Source of the DNA: Streptomyces sp. NP160
Lineage (GTDB): Bacteria; Actinomycetota; Actinomycetes; Actinomycetales; Quadrisphaeraceae
DNA: 64,000 nucleotides
Direction: 5' to 3'
NCBI RefSeq assembly: GCF_006335115.1
Contig: NZ_VDMJ01000024.1
Location: 120,852 to 184,851, forward strand
The position numbers and the translations under genes were made by a program. Below the pieces are notes generated by a model. That model saw nothing but the letters and a program-made list of their open reading frames with translations, did no database searches and was not told the DNA's origin. Positions 1-9,463 of this stretch are shown piece after piece. Numbering within the stretch: position 1 is the first letter of the stretch; every line of letters begins with the position of its first letter.

Positions 1-67
1 CGGACGCCCATGATCACGGCTGGTGGGGGGAGGGGTGGGTGTCGGGGGCGCGTGCTGGGATGTGGGG

Positions 68-745
68 GTGAGCGAGCAGAACGTCGAGTTCCCCAGCGGC
101 GCGGGCACGGCCCACGGCTACCTCGAGCTCCCGCCGGCGGGCTCCGGGCCGGGACTCGTCGTCATCCAGGAGTGGTGGGGCCTGACCACGCACATCGCCG
201 ACCTGACCCGGCGCTTCGCCGCCGAGGGCTTCGTGGCCCTGGCACCGGACCTGTACGGCGGTGCCACCACGCACGACGGCGCCGAGGCGATGCGCCTCAT
301 GCAGGAGCTCCCCGTCGACCGCGCCGCGCGCGACCTCGCCGGCGCGGTCGACCACCTCCTCGCGCGCCCGGAGGTCACCTCCAGCACCGTCGGGGTGGTC
401 GGCTTCTGCATGGGCGGCTCGTTCGTGCTGACGCTCGCTGCGCAGCAGGGGGAGCGCGTCAGCGCCGCCGTGCCGTTCTACGGCCTGCCCGACGTCGAGG
501 CCACCGACTACTCCGGACTGCGCGCCGCCGTGCAGGGCCACTACGCCACCCGCGACCGCATCACCCGCGAGGCCGTCGAGGCCACCGCCGCGAAGATCCG
601 CGAGCAGTCCGGCGTCCAGGCCGACGTCCGCTTCTACGAGGCCGACCACGCGTTCGTCAACGACGAGCGCCCCTCCTACGACGAGGCCTCCGCGAAGGCC
701 GCCTGGTCCGCCGCGGTGGCCTTCCTGAAGGAGCACGTCCGCTGA
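68..745 (+). CDS. Dienelactone hydrolase family alpha/beta hydrolase
   Basis: 225-residue cytoplasmic alpha/beta hydrolase of the carboxymethylenebutenolidase family, which hydrolyses lactone or ester bonds; the actual substrate is unknown. The family triad is visible: nucleophile Cys114 in GFCMGG, Asp163 in YATRD and His194 in EADHAF, plus the conserved Glu35 in QEWWGL. Length is normal for the family (about 230). The GTG at 68 is chosen over an in-frame GTG at 23 because the protein then begins directly at the conserved core, and a TGGGAT hexamer ends 6 bases upstream, as in other probable leaderless genes here. The stop lies 1 base before rarA, so the two are probably co-transcribed. Confidence 0.85.
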   Translation: MSEQNVEFPSGAGTAHGYLELPPAGSGPGLVVIQEWWGLTTHIADLTRRFAAEGFVALAPDLYGGATTHDGAEAMRLMQELPVDRAARDLAGAVDHLLARPEVTSSTVGVVGFCMGGSFVLTLAAQQGERVSAAVPFYGLPDVEATDYSGLRAAVQGHYATRDRITREAVEATAAKIREQSGVQADVRFYEADHAFVNDERPSYDEASAKAAWSAAVAFLKEHVR

Positions 746-746
746 G

Positions 747-2168
747 ATGACGGCCGACCTGTTCAGCGGGGGCCTCGGGGACGACGACGAGGACGGCGGC
801 GCAGGGTCCGCTGCGCCCTCGCCGCGCTCGGTGAGGGCCCCGCTGGCGGTGCGGATGCGCCCGCGCACCCTCGACGAGGTCGCCGGCCAGCAGCACCTGC
901 TGACCCCCGGCGCGCCGCTGCGCCGCCTCGTGGAGGGCGGCGACGGCCGGGCGGGCCCTGCGTCGGTGCTGCTCTGGGGCCCGCCGGGGACGGGCAAGAC
1001 GACGCTCGCCCACGTGGTCGCCCGCGGCACCGGGTGGCGCTTCGAGGAGCTGTCCGCCGTCACCGCCGGCGTCAAGGACGTCCGGCGCGTGCTCGACGCC
1101 GCGAAGACCGGCCGCGACCTGCACGACCGGCGCACCGTCCTCTTCCTCGACGAGATCCACCGGTTCACCAAGGCCCAGCAGGACGCCCTGCTCCCCGGGG
1201 TGGAGGAGCGCTGGGTGGTGCTCATCGCCGCCACCACGGAGAACCCCAGCTTCTCGGTGGTCTCCCCGCTGCTGAGCCGCTCGCTGCTGCTGCGGCTGGC
1301 GCCGCTCACCGACGACGACGTGCGCGACCTGCTGCTCCGCGCCGTCGCCGACCAGCGCGGTCTGGCCGGTCAGGTGGCCCTCGACGACGACGCCCTGGCC
1401 CACCTCGTGCGCCTGGCCGGGGGCGACGCCCGCCGCGCCCTGACGGCGCTGGAGGCGGCAGCGGGGCTCGCGCTGGACGCCCGGGCGTCCTCGTCGTCGT
1501 CCGGCGACGAGGGGGAGGGCGGGCCGGGGCCGGCCAGGGTGGACCTCGCCGCGGCCGAGCGCGCCGTCGACATCGCCGCCGTCCGCTACGACCGCGGCGG
1601 CGACCAGCACTACGACGTCGCCAGCGCGCTCATCAAGAGCCTGCGCGGCTCTGACGTCGACGCCGCGCTGCACTACCTCGCCCGCATGCTCGAGGCGGGG
1701 GAGGACCCGCGCTTCGTGGCCCGCCGGCTGGTCATCTCGGCCAGCGAGGACGTCGGCATGGCCGACCCCAGCGCCCTCCAGACGGCCGTCGCGGCGGCGC
1801 AGGCCGTGCAGCTCATCGGCATGCCGGAGGCGCGCATCGTCCTGGCGCAGGCCGTGGTGCACCTCGCGACGGCCCCGAAGAGCAACGCGGCCTACCTGGG
1901 GGTCGACGCGGCCATCGCCGACGTGCGCGCCGGCCGCGGCGGACCGGTGCCGGCGCACCTGCGCGACGCCCACTACGCCGGGGCCCAGCGGATCGGCCAC
2001 GGCAAGGGGTACGTGTACGCCCACGACGCGCCCCACGCCGTCGCCTCGCAGCAGTACGCCCCGGACGACCTCGCCGACCGCGAGTACTACCGCCCCACCG
2101 ACCGCGGCGCCGAGCGCAGCATCGGCGAGCGGCTCCAGCGGATCAGGGCGCTGCTGCGCCAGCGCTGA
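747..2168 (+). CDS. rarA: Replication-associated recombination protein A (RarA/MgsA), AAA ATPase
   Basis: 473-residue AAA+ ATPase of the RarA/MgsA/WRNIP1 family, related to clamp-loader subunits; it acts at stalled replication forks. Walker A (GPPGTGKTT) is at about residues 78-86, Walker B (LFLDEIHRF) at 132-140, and a sensor-1-like TTEN follows. The C-terminal half has the MgsA tetramerisation features. A low-complexity Ser/Gly/Glu insert lies near residues 245-265, between the AAA lid and the C-terminal domain; such linkers are common in high-GC relatives. It starts one base after the hydrolase stop. rarA followed by rpsD is common in actinobacteria. Confidence 0.95.
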   Translation: MTADLFSGGLGDDDEDGGAGSAAPSPRSVRAPLAVRMRPRTLDEVAGQQHLLTPGAPLRRLVEGGDGRAGPASVLLWGPPGTGKTTLAHVVARGTGWRFEELSAVTAGVKDVRRVLDAAKTGRDLHDRRTVLFLDEIHRFTKAQQDALLPGVEERWVVLIAATTENPSFSVVSPLLSRSLLLRLAPLTDDDVRDLLLRAVADQRGLAGQVALDDDALAHLVRLAGGDARRALTALEAAAGLALDARASSSSSGDEGEGGPGPARVDLAAAERAVDIAAVRYDRGGDQHYDVASALIKSLRGSDVDAALHYLARMLEAGEDPRFVARRLVISASEDVGMADPSALQTAVAAAQAVQLIGMPEARIVLAQAVVHLATAPKSNAAYLGVDAAIADVRAGRGGPVPAHLRDAHYAGAQRIGHGKGYVYAHDAPHAVASQQYAPDDLADREYYRPTDRGAERSIGERLQRIRALLRQR

Positions 2169-2368
2169 GCGGCGGGAGCGGGGCTGACGGCCCGACCTGC
2201 TGGCTGCGGTAGTCTTCTCCGCTGGTGCTGCGCCGTCTGGCGCCCGCGCCTCGTGGTCACCGCTCCCCGCTCCGGGGCCGGGAGGCCGCCGTCGTTCGCC
2301 GGTCGTCCCGCCCCTCCTGGGCGGGGGTGCGACCGCGAGTGCCCACCCCGAGAAGGAGTCACCCGCTC
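2169..2368 (+). promoter_or_regulatory. rpsD promoter and structured leader
   Basis: This 200-base gap has no convincing ORF. A TAGTCT hexamer at 2210-2215 is a reasonable -10 element and would give a leader of about 150 nt. The leader contains a perfect 7-bp hairpin (CCCGCCC at 2307-2313, GGGCGGG at 2319-2325, loop CTCCT), about 45 nt before the start codon. A Shine-Dalgarno GAAGGAG at 2352-2358 precedes the GTG. S4 represses its own synthesis by leader binding in several bacteria, so an autoregulatory role is possible here, but this is inference. Confidence 0.4.
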
Positions 2369-2995
2369 GTGTCCCACTCCAACCGCAACCGCCGCCAGGT
2401 CCGCCTGTCCCGCGCCCTCGGGGTGCCGCTCACGCCGAAGGCCGCGCGCTACTTCGAGGTCCGCCCCTACCCGCCGGGCGAGCACGGCCGCGCCCGTCGC
2501 CGCACCGAGTCCGAGTACTCCCTGGGCCTGCGCCAGAAGCAGCTCCTCCGCGCCCAGTACGGCATCCGCGAGGCGCAGCTGCGCAACACCTTCGAGGAGG
2601 CCCGCCGTTCGCAGGGCCGCACCGGTGACGTGCTGATCGAGCTGCTCGAGATGCGCCTGGACGCCCTCGTCCTGCGCTCCGGCCTGGCCCGCACCATCGC
2701 CCAGGCCCGCCAGCTGGTCGTGCACCGCCACATCCTGGTCGACGGCCAGCGCGTGGACCGCCCGTCCTACCGCGTGACCCCGGGCCAGATCATCTCGGTG
2801 CACGCCAAGAGCGCGCAGACCACGCCGTTCCAGGTGGCCGCCGCCGGCGCCCACCGCGACGTGCTGCCCACGCTGCCCGGCTACCTCGAGGTGCAGCTCG
2901 CCGACCTGAAGGTGCGCCTGGCGCGCCGCCCCACTCGCGAGGAGGTCCCCGTGACCTGCGAGGTCTCCCGCGTCGTCGAGTTCTACGCGCGCTGA
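2369..2995 (+). CDS. rpsD: 30S ribosomal protein S4
   Basis: 208-residue primary 16S rRNA-binding protein of the small subunit body. The S4 RNA-binding domain is recognisable at about residues 95-155 (EMRLDALVLRSG, then ARQLVVHRHILVDG). The N-terminal region has none of the four Zn-binding cysteines, so this is the zinc-independent (C-) form. The start is the GTG at 2369, preceded by GAAGGAG; longer in-frame starts upstream would add unrelated low-complexity residues. It stands alone rather than in an S13-S11-rpoA operon, as is usual in many actinobacteria. A strong hairpin follows. Confidence 0.96.
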   Translation: MSHSNRNRRQVRLSRALGVPLTPKAARYFEVRPYPPGEHGRARRRTESEYSLGLRQKQLLRAQYGIREAQLRNTFEEARRSQGRTGDVLIELLEMRLDALVLRSGLARTIAQARQLVVHRHILVDGQRVDRPSYRVTPGQIISVHAKSAQTTPFQVAAAGAHRDVLPTLPGYLEVQLADLKVRLARRPTREEVPVTCEVSRVVEFYAR

Positions 2996-3017
2996 CCCCC
3001 AGCGGAGTTCCCCGCGG

Positions 3018-4133
3018 TCACGACCGCTGAGGCACTGCACGGACCCCGTCCCGCTCTCGCGGGGCGGGGTCCGTGCCGTTCGTGGGGGGTGCCGTGTCAG
3101 CAGAGGCTGCGACGACCTGGTCGCGGCCCCTGCGCTTGGCCTCGTAGAGGGCCTTGTCGGCGCGGACGAGGAGGCGGGAGAGGGCTTCGTCGGCGGGGGC
3201 GGCCAGCGTCGCCGCGGTGGCGAAGGCCACGCCGATGCTCGTGGTGACGGTGGTGCCCGCCTGCGCGGAGCACATCGCCGTGCGGCGCCTCAGCTCCTCG
3301 GCGGCGGTCGTCGCGGCCTCCAGGCTGGGCCACGTCCCCAGCCAGGCGAGCTCCTCGCCGCCGAGGCGCACCACGAGGTCGCCCTCGCGCGCGCGGGCGC
3401 GCAGCAGGTCCGCGACGAGGGTGAGGACCAGGTCCCCGGCGTCGTGCCCGTGCAGGTCGTTGATCCGCTTGAACCGGTCGAGGTCGAGGACCACCGCGGC
3501 GGGCCGGTGCCCTGCTCCCGCCGCCCCCAGCAGCTCCGGGAAGCGCTCCTCCATGCCGCGCCGGTTGAGGAGGCCGGTGAGGGGGTCGTGCAGGGCCGCT
3601 TTCCGCGAGCTGGCGACCGTGGCGCGCAGCGAGCGCTGCATGGACCACACCGCCGTGCACGTCACCGCCGTGGTGACCACGGCAGCGACCACGACGATCA
3701 CCCCGAAGGGCCCCGGCGCGGTGGCGGCCCTGATGGCGAGCGCCTGGCAGCACAGGATGACGAGGTCGGCCGCGAGGGCCCACCGCCCTGCGCTCAGGGT
3801 GCCGACGCCGAGCACGTAGCCGAACAGCCCCACGGAGACCAGGTGGGCCAGTCCGGGGGTGTCGCTCGCCAGCGCGTACGCGGTGACCGCCACCGAGCCC
3901 GCGCTGAGGGCGAGGGCGGCCTCCGCGCGGTTCATCCGGCGGCCGGGGAGGAGGGCCCACGCCGTGATGGCGACCCAGGCCAGGAGGCTCGCGACGGCCG
4001 GAGCACGGCTCCCGGGCGTGTGGGTGAGCGCGACCGTGACCAGCTGGACCACGTGCAGCCCGACGGTCCACACGCCGATGACGGCGACGACCACCCCCCG
4101 TGGTGCCGTCGCGAGCGCGCGCTCGAACCTCAC
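3018..4133 (-). CDS. Membrane-bound diguanylate cyclase (GGDEF domain)
   Basis: 371 residues with six predicted membrane helices (about residues 13-165) followed by a GGDEF domain (about 178-340) that would make c-di-GMP from two GTP. The active-site loop reads GGEEL (258-262): GG[D/E]E is kept, but the usual terminal Phe is Leu. The allosteric I-site RxxD (Arg249-Asp252) sits exactly five residues before it, so product inhibition is likely intact. Other conserved blocks are DPLTGLLNRRG and LDLDRFKRIND. No HAMP, PAS or EAL domain is present. The GTG at 4133 lies 6 bases after a sigma28-like -10 element, implying a leaderless transcript; a later GTG at 4094 is the alternative. Confidence 0.88.
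   Translation of the reverse strand: MRFERALATAPRGVVVAVIGVWTVGLHVVQLVTVALTHTPGSRAPAVASLLAWVAITAWALLPGRRMNRAEAALALSAGSVAVTAYALASDTPGLAHLVSVGLFGYVLGVGTLSAGRWALAADLVILCCQALAIRAATAPGPFGVIVVVAAVVTTAVTCTAVWSMQRSLRATVASSRKAALHDPLTGLLNRRGMEERFPELLGAAGAGHRPAAVVLDLDRFKRINDLHGHDAGDLVLTLVADLLRARAREGDLVVRLGGEELAWLGTWPSLEAATTAAEELRRRTAMCSAQAGTTVTTSIGVAFATAATLAAPADEALSRLLVRADKALYEAKRRGRDQVVAASADTAPPTNGTDPAPRERDGVRAVPQRS
3037..3076. terminator. Bidirectional intrinsic hairpin after rpsD
   Basis: A perfect 12-bp GC-rich stem (3037-3048 with 3065-3076) and a 16-nt loop lie 42 bases after the rpsD stop. The sequence overlaps the last codons of the convergent diguanylate cyclase gene, so one hairpin can serve both transcripts. 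There is no clear U-tract on the rpsD side, as is common in high-GC actinobacteria. Confidence 0.7.
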
Positions 4134-4139
4134 GCAGCG

Positions 4140-4167
4140 GCATCGACCGCAGCGGGGACGATCTTGA
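4140..4167 (-). promoter_or_regulatory. Sigma28 (FliA/WhiG)-like promoter of the diguanylate cyclase
   Basis: On the minus strand TCAAGAT (4167-4161), 13 bases, then GTCGATGC (4147-4140). The FliA/WhiG class consensus is about TAAA-N15-GCCGATAA. The same pattern occurs before pilT, pilA and pilM. The start codon GTG is 6 bases beyond the -10 block. Confidence 0.55.
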
Positions 4168-4228
4168 GCGTCGTCATCCGTCCGCCGGGGCCGGGGGAGC
4201 GCAGCCCGGTGCGCCGCGCCCTGCGCGG

Positions 4229-4277
4229 TAGGGTCGCCGGGCACCGCTGACCGGGTAGTCGCCCCAGAGCTCAGGAG
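4229..4277 (+). promoter_or_regulatory. Putative promoter and RBS of the DUF948-alaS operon
   Basis: A TAGGGT hexamer at 4229-4234 is a plausible -10 element; no good -35 is visible. The ribosome-binding site CAGGAG at 4272-4277 supports the unusual TTG start at 4283. Confidence 0.35.
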
Positions 4278-4282
4278 TCCCC

Positions 4283-4663
4283 TTGTCCGTCGGAGATGTC
4301 GCGGGGCTCATCGCGGCCATCGCGTTCGTCGTCCTGGTCGCCCTGCTGGCGCGGCCGATCCTCAAGCTGGGCCAGGTGCTCGACGAGGCCCGCGCCGCGA
4401 TCAAGGGCGTGTCCGACTCGACCGTCCCGCTCATCGCCGAGGTGACCACCACGGTCGGCCAGGCGAACGAGCAGATGGAGAAGGTCGACACCATCACCAC
4501 GAACGCCGCGCAGATCACCACCAACGCCTCCGCGCTGACCGCGCTGTTCGCCGCCACCCTCGGCTCGCCGGTGGTGCGCGTCGCCGCCTTCACGTACGGC
4601 GTGCGGCAGGCCGTCAACGGCCGCCGCGCCGGTCGCCGCGCCGCCGCGCGCCAGGGGGCCTGA
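4283..4663 (+). CDS. DUF948 domain-containing membrane protein
   Basis: 126 residues with one N-terminal transmembrane helix (about residues 5-25), then an amphipathic helical stretch containing DUF948-type repeats (DEARAAIKGVSDSTVPLIAE and the following TTT/TTNA segment), and a basic C-terminus. The biochemical role is unknown. In actinobacteria this gene almost always sits just before a second small membrane protein gene and alaS, as here. The TTG start is supported by CAGGAG 5 bases upstream and by the position of the membrane helix. Confidence 0.85.
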   Translation: MSVGDVAGLIAAIAFVVLVALLARPILKLGQVLDEARAAIKGVSDSTVPLIAEVTTTVGQANEQMEKVDTITTNAAQITTNASALTALFAATLGSPVVRVAAFTYGVRQAVNGRRAGRRAAARQGA

Positions 4664-4666
4664 CCC

Positions 4667-4939
4667 GTGGGCAAGCTCGTGCTGGTGGGCCTCGGCGTGG
4701 TGGCCGCTGCCGTGGGCGCCGTGCAGGCCGTCCGGACGGTCAGCACCTCCGAGGGCGGCTGGTCCGGCCTGGCCGACGGCCTGCGCGACTTCGCCGCCGA
4801 CGTGCGCTCCGGCGCCGCCGAGCGCGAGGAGGAGCTGCGGATCGCCCTCGGCGTCGACACCGGCACCATCGACGAGGCGACCGCCCGCGACCTGCTCGAG
4901 AACCCCACCGCGCCCCGGCGCGGCCAGCACGCCGGCTGA
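4667..4939 (+). CDS. Small membrane-anchored protein, DUF6167-like
   Basis: 90 residues: one N-terminal transmembrane helix (about residues 2-22) and an acidic helical tail. It matches in size, layout and position the actinobacterial protein that follows DUF948 before alaS. Function is unknown. The GTG start lies 3 bases after the DUF948 stop, so the two are probably translated together. The family assignment is from context and general appearance. Confidence 0.75.
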   Translation: MGKLVLVGLGVVAAAVGAVQAVRTVSTSEGGWSGLADGLRDFAADVRSGAAEREEELRIALGVDTGTIDEATARDLLENPTAPRRGQHAG

Positions 4940-5014
4940 CGCCGACCGGCTGCCGGGCCGCACCGCGCCCGGACCCCCCAGACCTCTTCGACACCACCCC
5001 AGGAGGGGACCCCC

Positions 5015-7756
5015 GTGGAGACCGCCGAGATCCGCCGGCGCTGGCTCGACTTCTTCGAGGCGCGCGGCCACACGGTCGTGCCGAGCGCCTCGCTGATCAG
5101 CCCCGACCCGACGCTGCTGTTCACGGTGGCCGGGATGGTGCCCTTCATCCCCTACCTCACGGGCCAGCAGACGCCGCCCTTCCCGCGCGCCACCAGCGTG
5201 CAGAAGTGCGTGCGCACCCTCGACATCGACGAGGTCGGCAAGACCACGCGCCACGGCACGTTCTTCCAGATGAACGGCAACTTCTCCTTCGGGGACTACT
5301 TCAAGGAGGGGGCGATCTCCTACGCGTGGGAGCTCGTCACCACCCCGGTGGACCAGGGCGGCTACGGCTTCGACCCCGACAAGATCTGGGCCACGGTCTA
5401 CACCGACGACGACGAGGCGCACGGCCTCTGGCGCCGCGTCGCCGGGCTGCCGGAGGAGCGCGTCCAGCGCCTGGGCATGGAGGACAACTACTGGTCCACC
5501 GGGCAGCCGGGCCCCGCGGGACCGTGCTCGGAGATCTACGTCGACCGCGGCCCGGCCTACGGCCCGGACGGCGGCCCGGCCAACGACCCGGCCGGTGACC
5601 GTTACCTGGAGATCTGGAACCTCGTCTTCATGCAGTTCCAGCGCGGGGAGGGCCAGGGCAAGGACTTCCCGATCCTCCACGAGCTGCCCAAGAAGAACAT
5701 CGACACCGGCATGGGCCTGGAGCGCGCCGCGCTGCTGCTGCAGGGCGTCGACAACATGTACGAGATCGACCAGGTCGCGCCCGTGCTGCGGCACGCGGCC
5801 CAGCTGGCGGGCGTCCGCTACGGCGCCGACCGCGACGCCGACGTGCGCCTGCGCGTCGTGGCCGACCACGTGCGCGCCTCCCTGATGCTCATCGGCGACG
5901 GCGTCACCCCGGGCAACGAGGGCGGCGGCTACGTGCTGCGCCGCCTGGTGCGCCGCGCGGTCCGCGCGATGCGCCTGCTCGGCGTGGACGCCCCGACGCT
6001 GCCGGAGCTGCTGCCGGTCTCCCTGGAGGCCATGGCCCCTGCCTACCCGGAGCTGCGCGAGGGCTTCGGGCGGATCAGCGCGGTGGCCTACGCCGAGGAG
6101 GAGGCCTTCCGGCGCACGCTCGTCTCGGGCACCACCATCCTCGACACCGCGGTGGCGGCGGCCAAGAAGGCCTCCGCCGCCGGCGGCAGCGCCCCGGTGC
6201 TCTCGGGGGAGCGCGCCTTCGAGCTGCACGACACCTTCGGCTTCCCCATCGACCTCACCCTCGAGATGGCGGCCGAGCAGGGCGTCTCGGTGGACGCCGA
6301 CGGGTTCCGGCGCCTCATGACCGAGCAGCGCACCCGCGCCCGCGAGGACGCCCGCGCGAAGCGCGCCGGGCGCACCGACACGGCCGGCTACCGCCAGGTG
6401 GCCGACGAGCTCGGCCGCGACGTCGACTTCCTCGGGTACGAGGTCCTCTCGGCGGAGGGCCGCGTGGTGGGGCTGCTGCGCGACGGCGCGAGCGTCCCCG
6501 TGGCGCTGGCCGGCGACGACGTCGAGCTGGTCCTCGACAGGACCCCCTTCTACGCGGAGAGCGGCGGCCAGCTGGCCGACCACGGGCGCCTGACGGTGAA
6601 CGGCCCCGCGGGCGTGCGCGCCGTCGTCGACGTGCGCGACGTCCAGCGGCCCATCCCGGGGTTGAACGTCCACCACGCGACCGTGGTGTCGGGCGAGGTC
6701 GCCGTCGGCGACCCGGTGGAGGCCGTGGTCGACGCGGGACGCCGCCTCGCGATCGCTCGCGCCCACACCGCCACCCACCTCGTGCACCAGGGCCTGCGCG
6801 ACTCCCTCGGCCCGGACGGGACCCGGCAGGCCGGGTCGGAGAACGCCCCCGGCCGCCTGCGCTTCGACTACACCGCCCTCGCCGCGCCGTCACCGGCCCA
6901 GTTGGCGGACGTCGAGGCCGAGGTGAACACCTTCCTCGCCGACGACCTGCCGGTGACCACCACCGTCACCGACCCCGACTCCGCGCGCCGCGCCGGGGCG
7001 CTGGCCTTCTTCGGCGACAAGTACGGCGACCGCGTCCGCATGGTCGGCATCGGCGAGTGGTCGAAGGAGCTGTGCGGCGGCACGCACGTGGAGCGCACCG
7101 GGCAGCTGGGCGTGGTCGCGCTGCTCGGGGAGCAGTCCATCGGGTCGGGCACCCGCCGCGTCGAGGCGCTCGTCGGCCCCGACGCGCACGCGCACCTGGC
7201 CCGGGAGTCCGCCCTGGTGAGCCAGCTCACCGGGCTGCTCAAGGTGCGCTCCGAGGAGCTGCCCGACCGCATCTCCGCGCTGCTCGACCAGCTCAAGGAG
7301 GCCGACCGCACCATCGCCGCGGCCCGCGCCAAGGAGGTGCTGGCGGGGGCCGGTGCGCTCGCCGCGGGCGCCGAGGTGCTCACCGGTGCTGGTGGCAGCA
7401 CCGCGGACGGCATCCGTCTGGTCGCCACGAGCGCCGGCGAGGTGGCCTCGGCCGACGACCTGCGCACCCTGGCCCTCGACGTGCGCGGCCGCCTCGGCGA
7501 GTCCGCCGCCGTGGTCGCCGTGGGCGGCGTGGCCAAGGGCCGACCCGTCGTCGTCATCGCCACCAGCCCCGCGGCCCGCGCCGCCGGCCTCAAGGCCGGG
7601 TCCCTGGTCCGCGTGGCCGCCACCGCCCTCGGCGGTGGCGGTGGCGGCAAGGACGACGTCGCCCAGGGCGGCGGCACGGACGCGGCGGCGCTGCCCGCCG
7701 CGCTCGACGCCGTCCGCGCCTCCGTGGCGTCGACCGCGGGCGCCGCGGGGGCCTGA
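5015..7756 (+). CDS. alaS: Alanine--tRNA ligase
   Basis: 913-residue class II aminoacyl-tRNA synthetase that charges tRNA-Ala and edits mischarged Ser/Gly. Catalytic core motifs lie in the first 250 residues ([32 protein letters not shown]-type segment). The editing site metal ligands are intact: His584 and His588 (HTATH), Cys687 and His691 (CGGTH). The C-Ala dimerisation/tRNA domain occupies about 730-913, with a Gly-rich GGGGGGKDD patch typical of this region. It is slightly longer than E. coli AlaS (876). The GTG start has AGGAGG at 5001-5006. Confidence 0.97.
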   Translation: METAEIRRRWLDFFEARGHTVVPSASLISPDPTLLFTVAGMVPFIPYLTGQQTPPFPRATSVQKCVRTLDIDEVGKTTRHGTFFQMNGNFSFGDYFKEGAISYAWELVTTPVDQGGYGFDPDKIWATVYTDDDEAHGLWRRVAGLPEERVQRLGMEDNYWSTGQPGPAGPCSEIYVDRGPAYGPDGGPANDPAGDRYLEIWNLVFMQFQRGEGQGKDFPILHELPKKNIDTGMGLERAALLLQGVDNMYEIDQVAPVLRHAAQLAGVRYGADRDADVRLRVVADHVRASLMLIGDGVTPGNEGGGYVLRRLVRRAVRAMRLLGVDAPTLPELLPVSLEAMAPAYPELREGFGRISAVAYAEEEAFRRTLVSGTTILDTAVAAAKKASAAGGSAPVLSGERAFELHDTFGFPIDLTLEMAAEQGVSVDADGFRRLMTEQRTRAREDARAKRAGRTDTAGYRQVADELGRDVDFLGYEVLSAEGRVVGLLRDGASVPVALAGDDVELVLDRTPFYAESGGQLADHGRLTVNGPAGVRAVVDVRDVQRPIPGLNVHHATVVSGEVAVGDPVEAVVDAGRRLAIARAHTATHLVHQGLRDSLGPDGTRQAGSENAPGRLRFDYTALAAPSPAQLADVEAEVNTFLADDLPVTTTVTDPDSARRAGALAFFGDKYGDRVRMVGIGEWSKELCGGTHVERTGQLGVVALLGEQSIGSGTRRVEALVGPDAHAHLARESALVSQLTGLLKVRSEELPDRISALLDQLKEADRTIAAARAKEVLAGAGALAAGAEVLTGAGGSTADGIRLVATSAGEVASADDLRTLALDVRGRLGESAAVVAVGGVAKGRPVVVIATSPAARAAGLKAGSLVRVAATALGGGGGGKDDVAQGGGTDAAALPAALDAVRASVASTAGAAGA

Positions 7757-7771
7757 GGCGGTGGAGGGCGC

Positions 7772-8248
7772 GTGAGGCGAGGGGTCCGGCTCGGCGTGGA
7801 CGTCGGGTCGGTGCGCGTCGGGCTCGCCGCGAGCGACCCGAGCGGCCTCATCGCCGCACCGGTCGAGACCCTGCGGCGGGACCGCACGGAGGGCTCTGAC
7901 CTGCGACGCATCGTGTCGGAGATCGCTGAGAGGGACGTGCTCGAGGTCGTCGTCGGCCTGCCGGTCTCCCTCTCGGGGCGCGAAGGTCCAGCGGCCGCGG
8001 CCGTGCGTGACTACGCTGCTGACCTTGCAGGCAGGGCTGCGCCGGTGCCGGTGCGGCTCGTGGACGAGCGGTTGAGCACGGTCAGCGCCCACCAGGCGCT
8101 GACAGCCTCCGGGCGGTCCGGCCGTCGCCACCGAGAGGTGGTCGACCAGGTCGCGGCGGTGCTCATCCTGCAGACGGCCCTGGACGCGGAGCGCGCCACG
8201 GGCCGGCCACCGGGGTCGACCGTCGATCCCGGGCCCGCGCCGGGCTGA
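7772..8248 (+). CDS. ruvX: Holliday junction resolvase-like / pre-16S rRNA nuclease YqgF
   Basis: 158-residue RNase H-fold protein of the YqgF/RuvX family, implicated in 16S rRNA 5'-end maturation. Motifs are in order: GVDVGSVRVGLA (first catalytic Asp at residue 9), VVVGLPVSLSGREG, VRLVDERLSTVSA and a VDQVAAVLILQ block with the last acidic residue. The length is typical. It starts 15 bases after alaS, in the conserved order alaS-ruvX-mltG-aroE. Confidence 0.93.
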   Translation: MRRGVRLGVDVGSVRVGLAASDPSGLIAAPVETLRRDRTEGSDLRRIVSEIAERDVLEVVVGLPVSLSGREGPAAAAVRDYAADLAGRAAPVPVRLVDERLSTVSAHQALTASGRSGRRHREVVDQVAAVLILQTALDAERATGRPPGSTVDPGPAPG

Positions 8249-8282
8249 GGCCGGGGGCGGGAGGAAGGGGCTGTGCGCGTCG

Positions 8283-9461
8283 ATGGCTGGCTTGTCGCTG
8301 GAGGACCTGCCGGGGACCCCGGAGTCCCGCTCGTCCTCCGGGGGCGGGGCGGACCGGGGCTCGCGGTCGTCGCAGCGCCAGGCCGAGAAGGGTGACCGCG
8401 AGCGGCGTCGCAAGCGGCGCCGCACCATCACGCTCGTGGTGCTCGCCGTCTGCGCGGTGCTCTTCGGGGCGTCCGCGGTGCTGGTCGGCGGCCAGGTCAA
8501 GGGGCTGGTGGCCAGCATCACCGACAGCGGCGACTTCGAGGGCAGCGGCTCCGGCGCCGTGACCGTGCAGATCCCCGAGGGGGCGTCCGGCCGCACCATC
8601 GGCTCGGTGCTCGCGGAGGCGGGCGTGGTGAAGACGCCCGGCGCCTTCGTCTCCGCAGCCGCGGAGGACCCCAAGGCGGCGAGCATCCAGCCCGGCACCT
8701 ACCAGCTCAAGAAGGAGATGTCCGGGGCGTCGGCCCTGGCCCTCCTGCTCGACCCGTCCTCGCGCAGCTCCTTCAAGGTGCAGGTGCCGGAGGGCTACAC
8801 GGCTGCGCAGATCTACCAGCGCCTCTCCGAGGCCACCGAGCTGCCCGTCTCCGACTACGAGGCCGCGGCCGGTGACCCGCAGCTCGGCCTCCCGGCTGAC
8901 GCCGGCGGTGCGGTGGAGGGCTACCTGTTCCCGGCCACCTACGACTTCGACCCCGGCACCAGCGCGCTGCAGCAGCTGCAGGAGATGGTGCAGCGCACCG
9001 AGAGGGCCATGGACGACGTCGGCTTCCCGGCGGACCCGGCCGAGCGGCACCGCCTCATGACCGAGGCCAGCCTGGTGCAGAAGGAGGGGGCCAACCCCGA
9101 GGACATGGCCAAGGTGGCGCGCGTCATCGAGAACCGCGTCGCCGCCGGCCAGGCGCTGCAGTTCGACACCACGGTCAACTACGCGACCGGCAAGACCGGG
9201 CTGACGACCACCCCCGAGGACCGCCAGAACCCCTCCCCGTACAACACCTACCTCCACCCGGGCCTCCCGCCGGGGCCGATCGCCTCGCCCGGTGAGGACG
9301 CCATGCGCGCCGCGCTGAACCCCGCCCAGGGCGACTGGCTGTACTTCGTGGTGACCGACCCCAGCACGGGGGAGACGAAGTTCGCCGCCACCTACGCCGA
9401 GCACCAGCGGAACGTGGCCGAGTTCCAGGCGTGGCTGCGCGCCAACCCGCAGCAGGGCTGA
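8283..9461 (+). CDS. mltG: Endolytic murein transglycosylase MltG (YceG-like)
   Basis: 392 residues: a cytoplasmic basic N-terminus of about 50 residues, one transmembrane helix (about 50-75), then a periplasmic YceG domain that cleaves nascent peptidoglycan strands. The catalytic Glu lies in TEASLVQKEGA and the conserved NPSPYNTY/GLPPGPIASPG block is present near the C-terminus. The ATG at 8283 has GAGGAAGGGG about 12 bases upstream. The downstream aroE begins 3 bases after the stop. Confidence 0.94.
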   Translation: MAGLSLEDLPGTPESRSSSGGGADRGSRSSQRQAEKGDRERRRKRRRTITLVVLAVCAVLFGASAVLVGGQVKGLVASITDSGDFEGSGSGAVTVQIPEGASGRTIGSVLAEAGVVKTPGAFVSAAAEDPKAASIQPGTYQLKKEMSGASALALLLDPSSRSSFKVQVPEGYTAAQIYQRLSEATELPVSDYEAAAGDPQLGLPADAGGAVEGYLFPATYDFDPGTSALQQLQEMVQRTERAMDDVGFPADPAERHRLMTEASLVQKEGANPEDMAKVARVIENRVAAGQALQFDTTVNYATGKTGLTTTPEDRQNPSPYNTYLHPGLPPGPIASPGEDAMRAALNPAQGDWLYFVVTDPSTGETKFAATYAEHQRNVAEFQAWLRANPQQG

Positions 9462-9463
9462 GC

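Noticed and set aside
4174-5148. Long antisense ORF of 324 codons across DUF948 and its neighbour
   Set aside because: It is the mirror of strongly biased genes; the + strand genes have RBSs, membrane helices and conserved context.
4271-6787. 838-codon antisense ORF within alaS and upstream genes
   Set aside because: Rich in His/Arg/Gly/Val as expected from the complement of GC-rich codons; alaS on the other strand is unambiguous.
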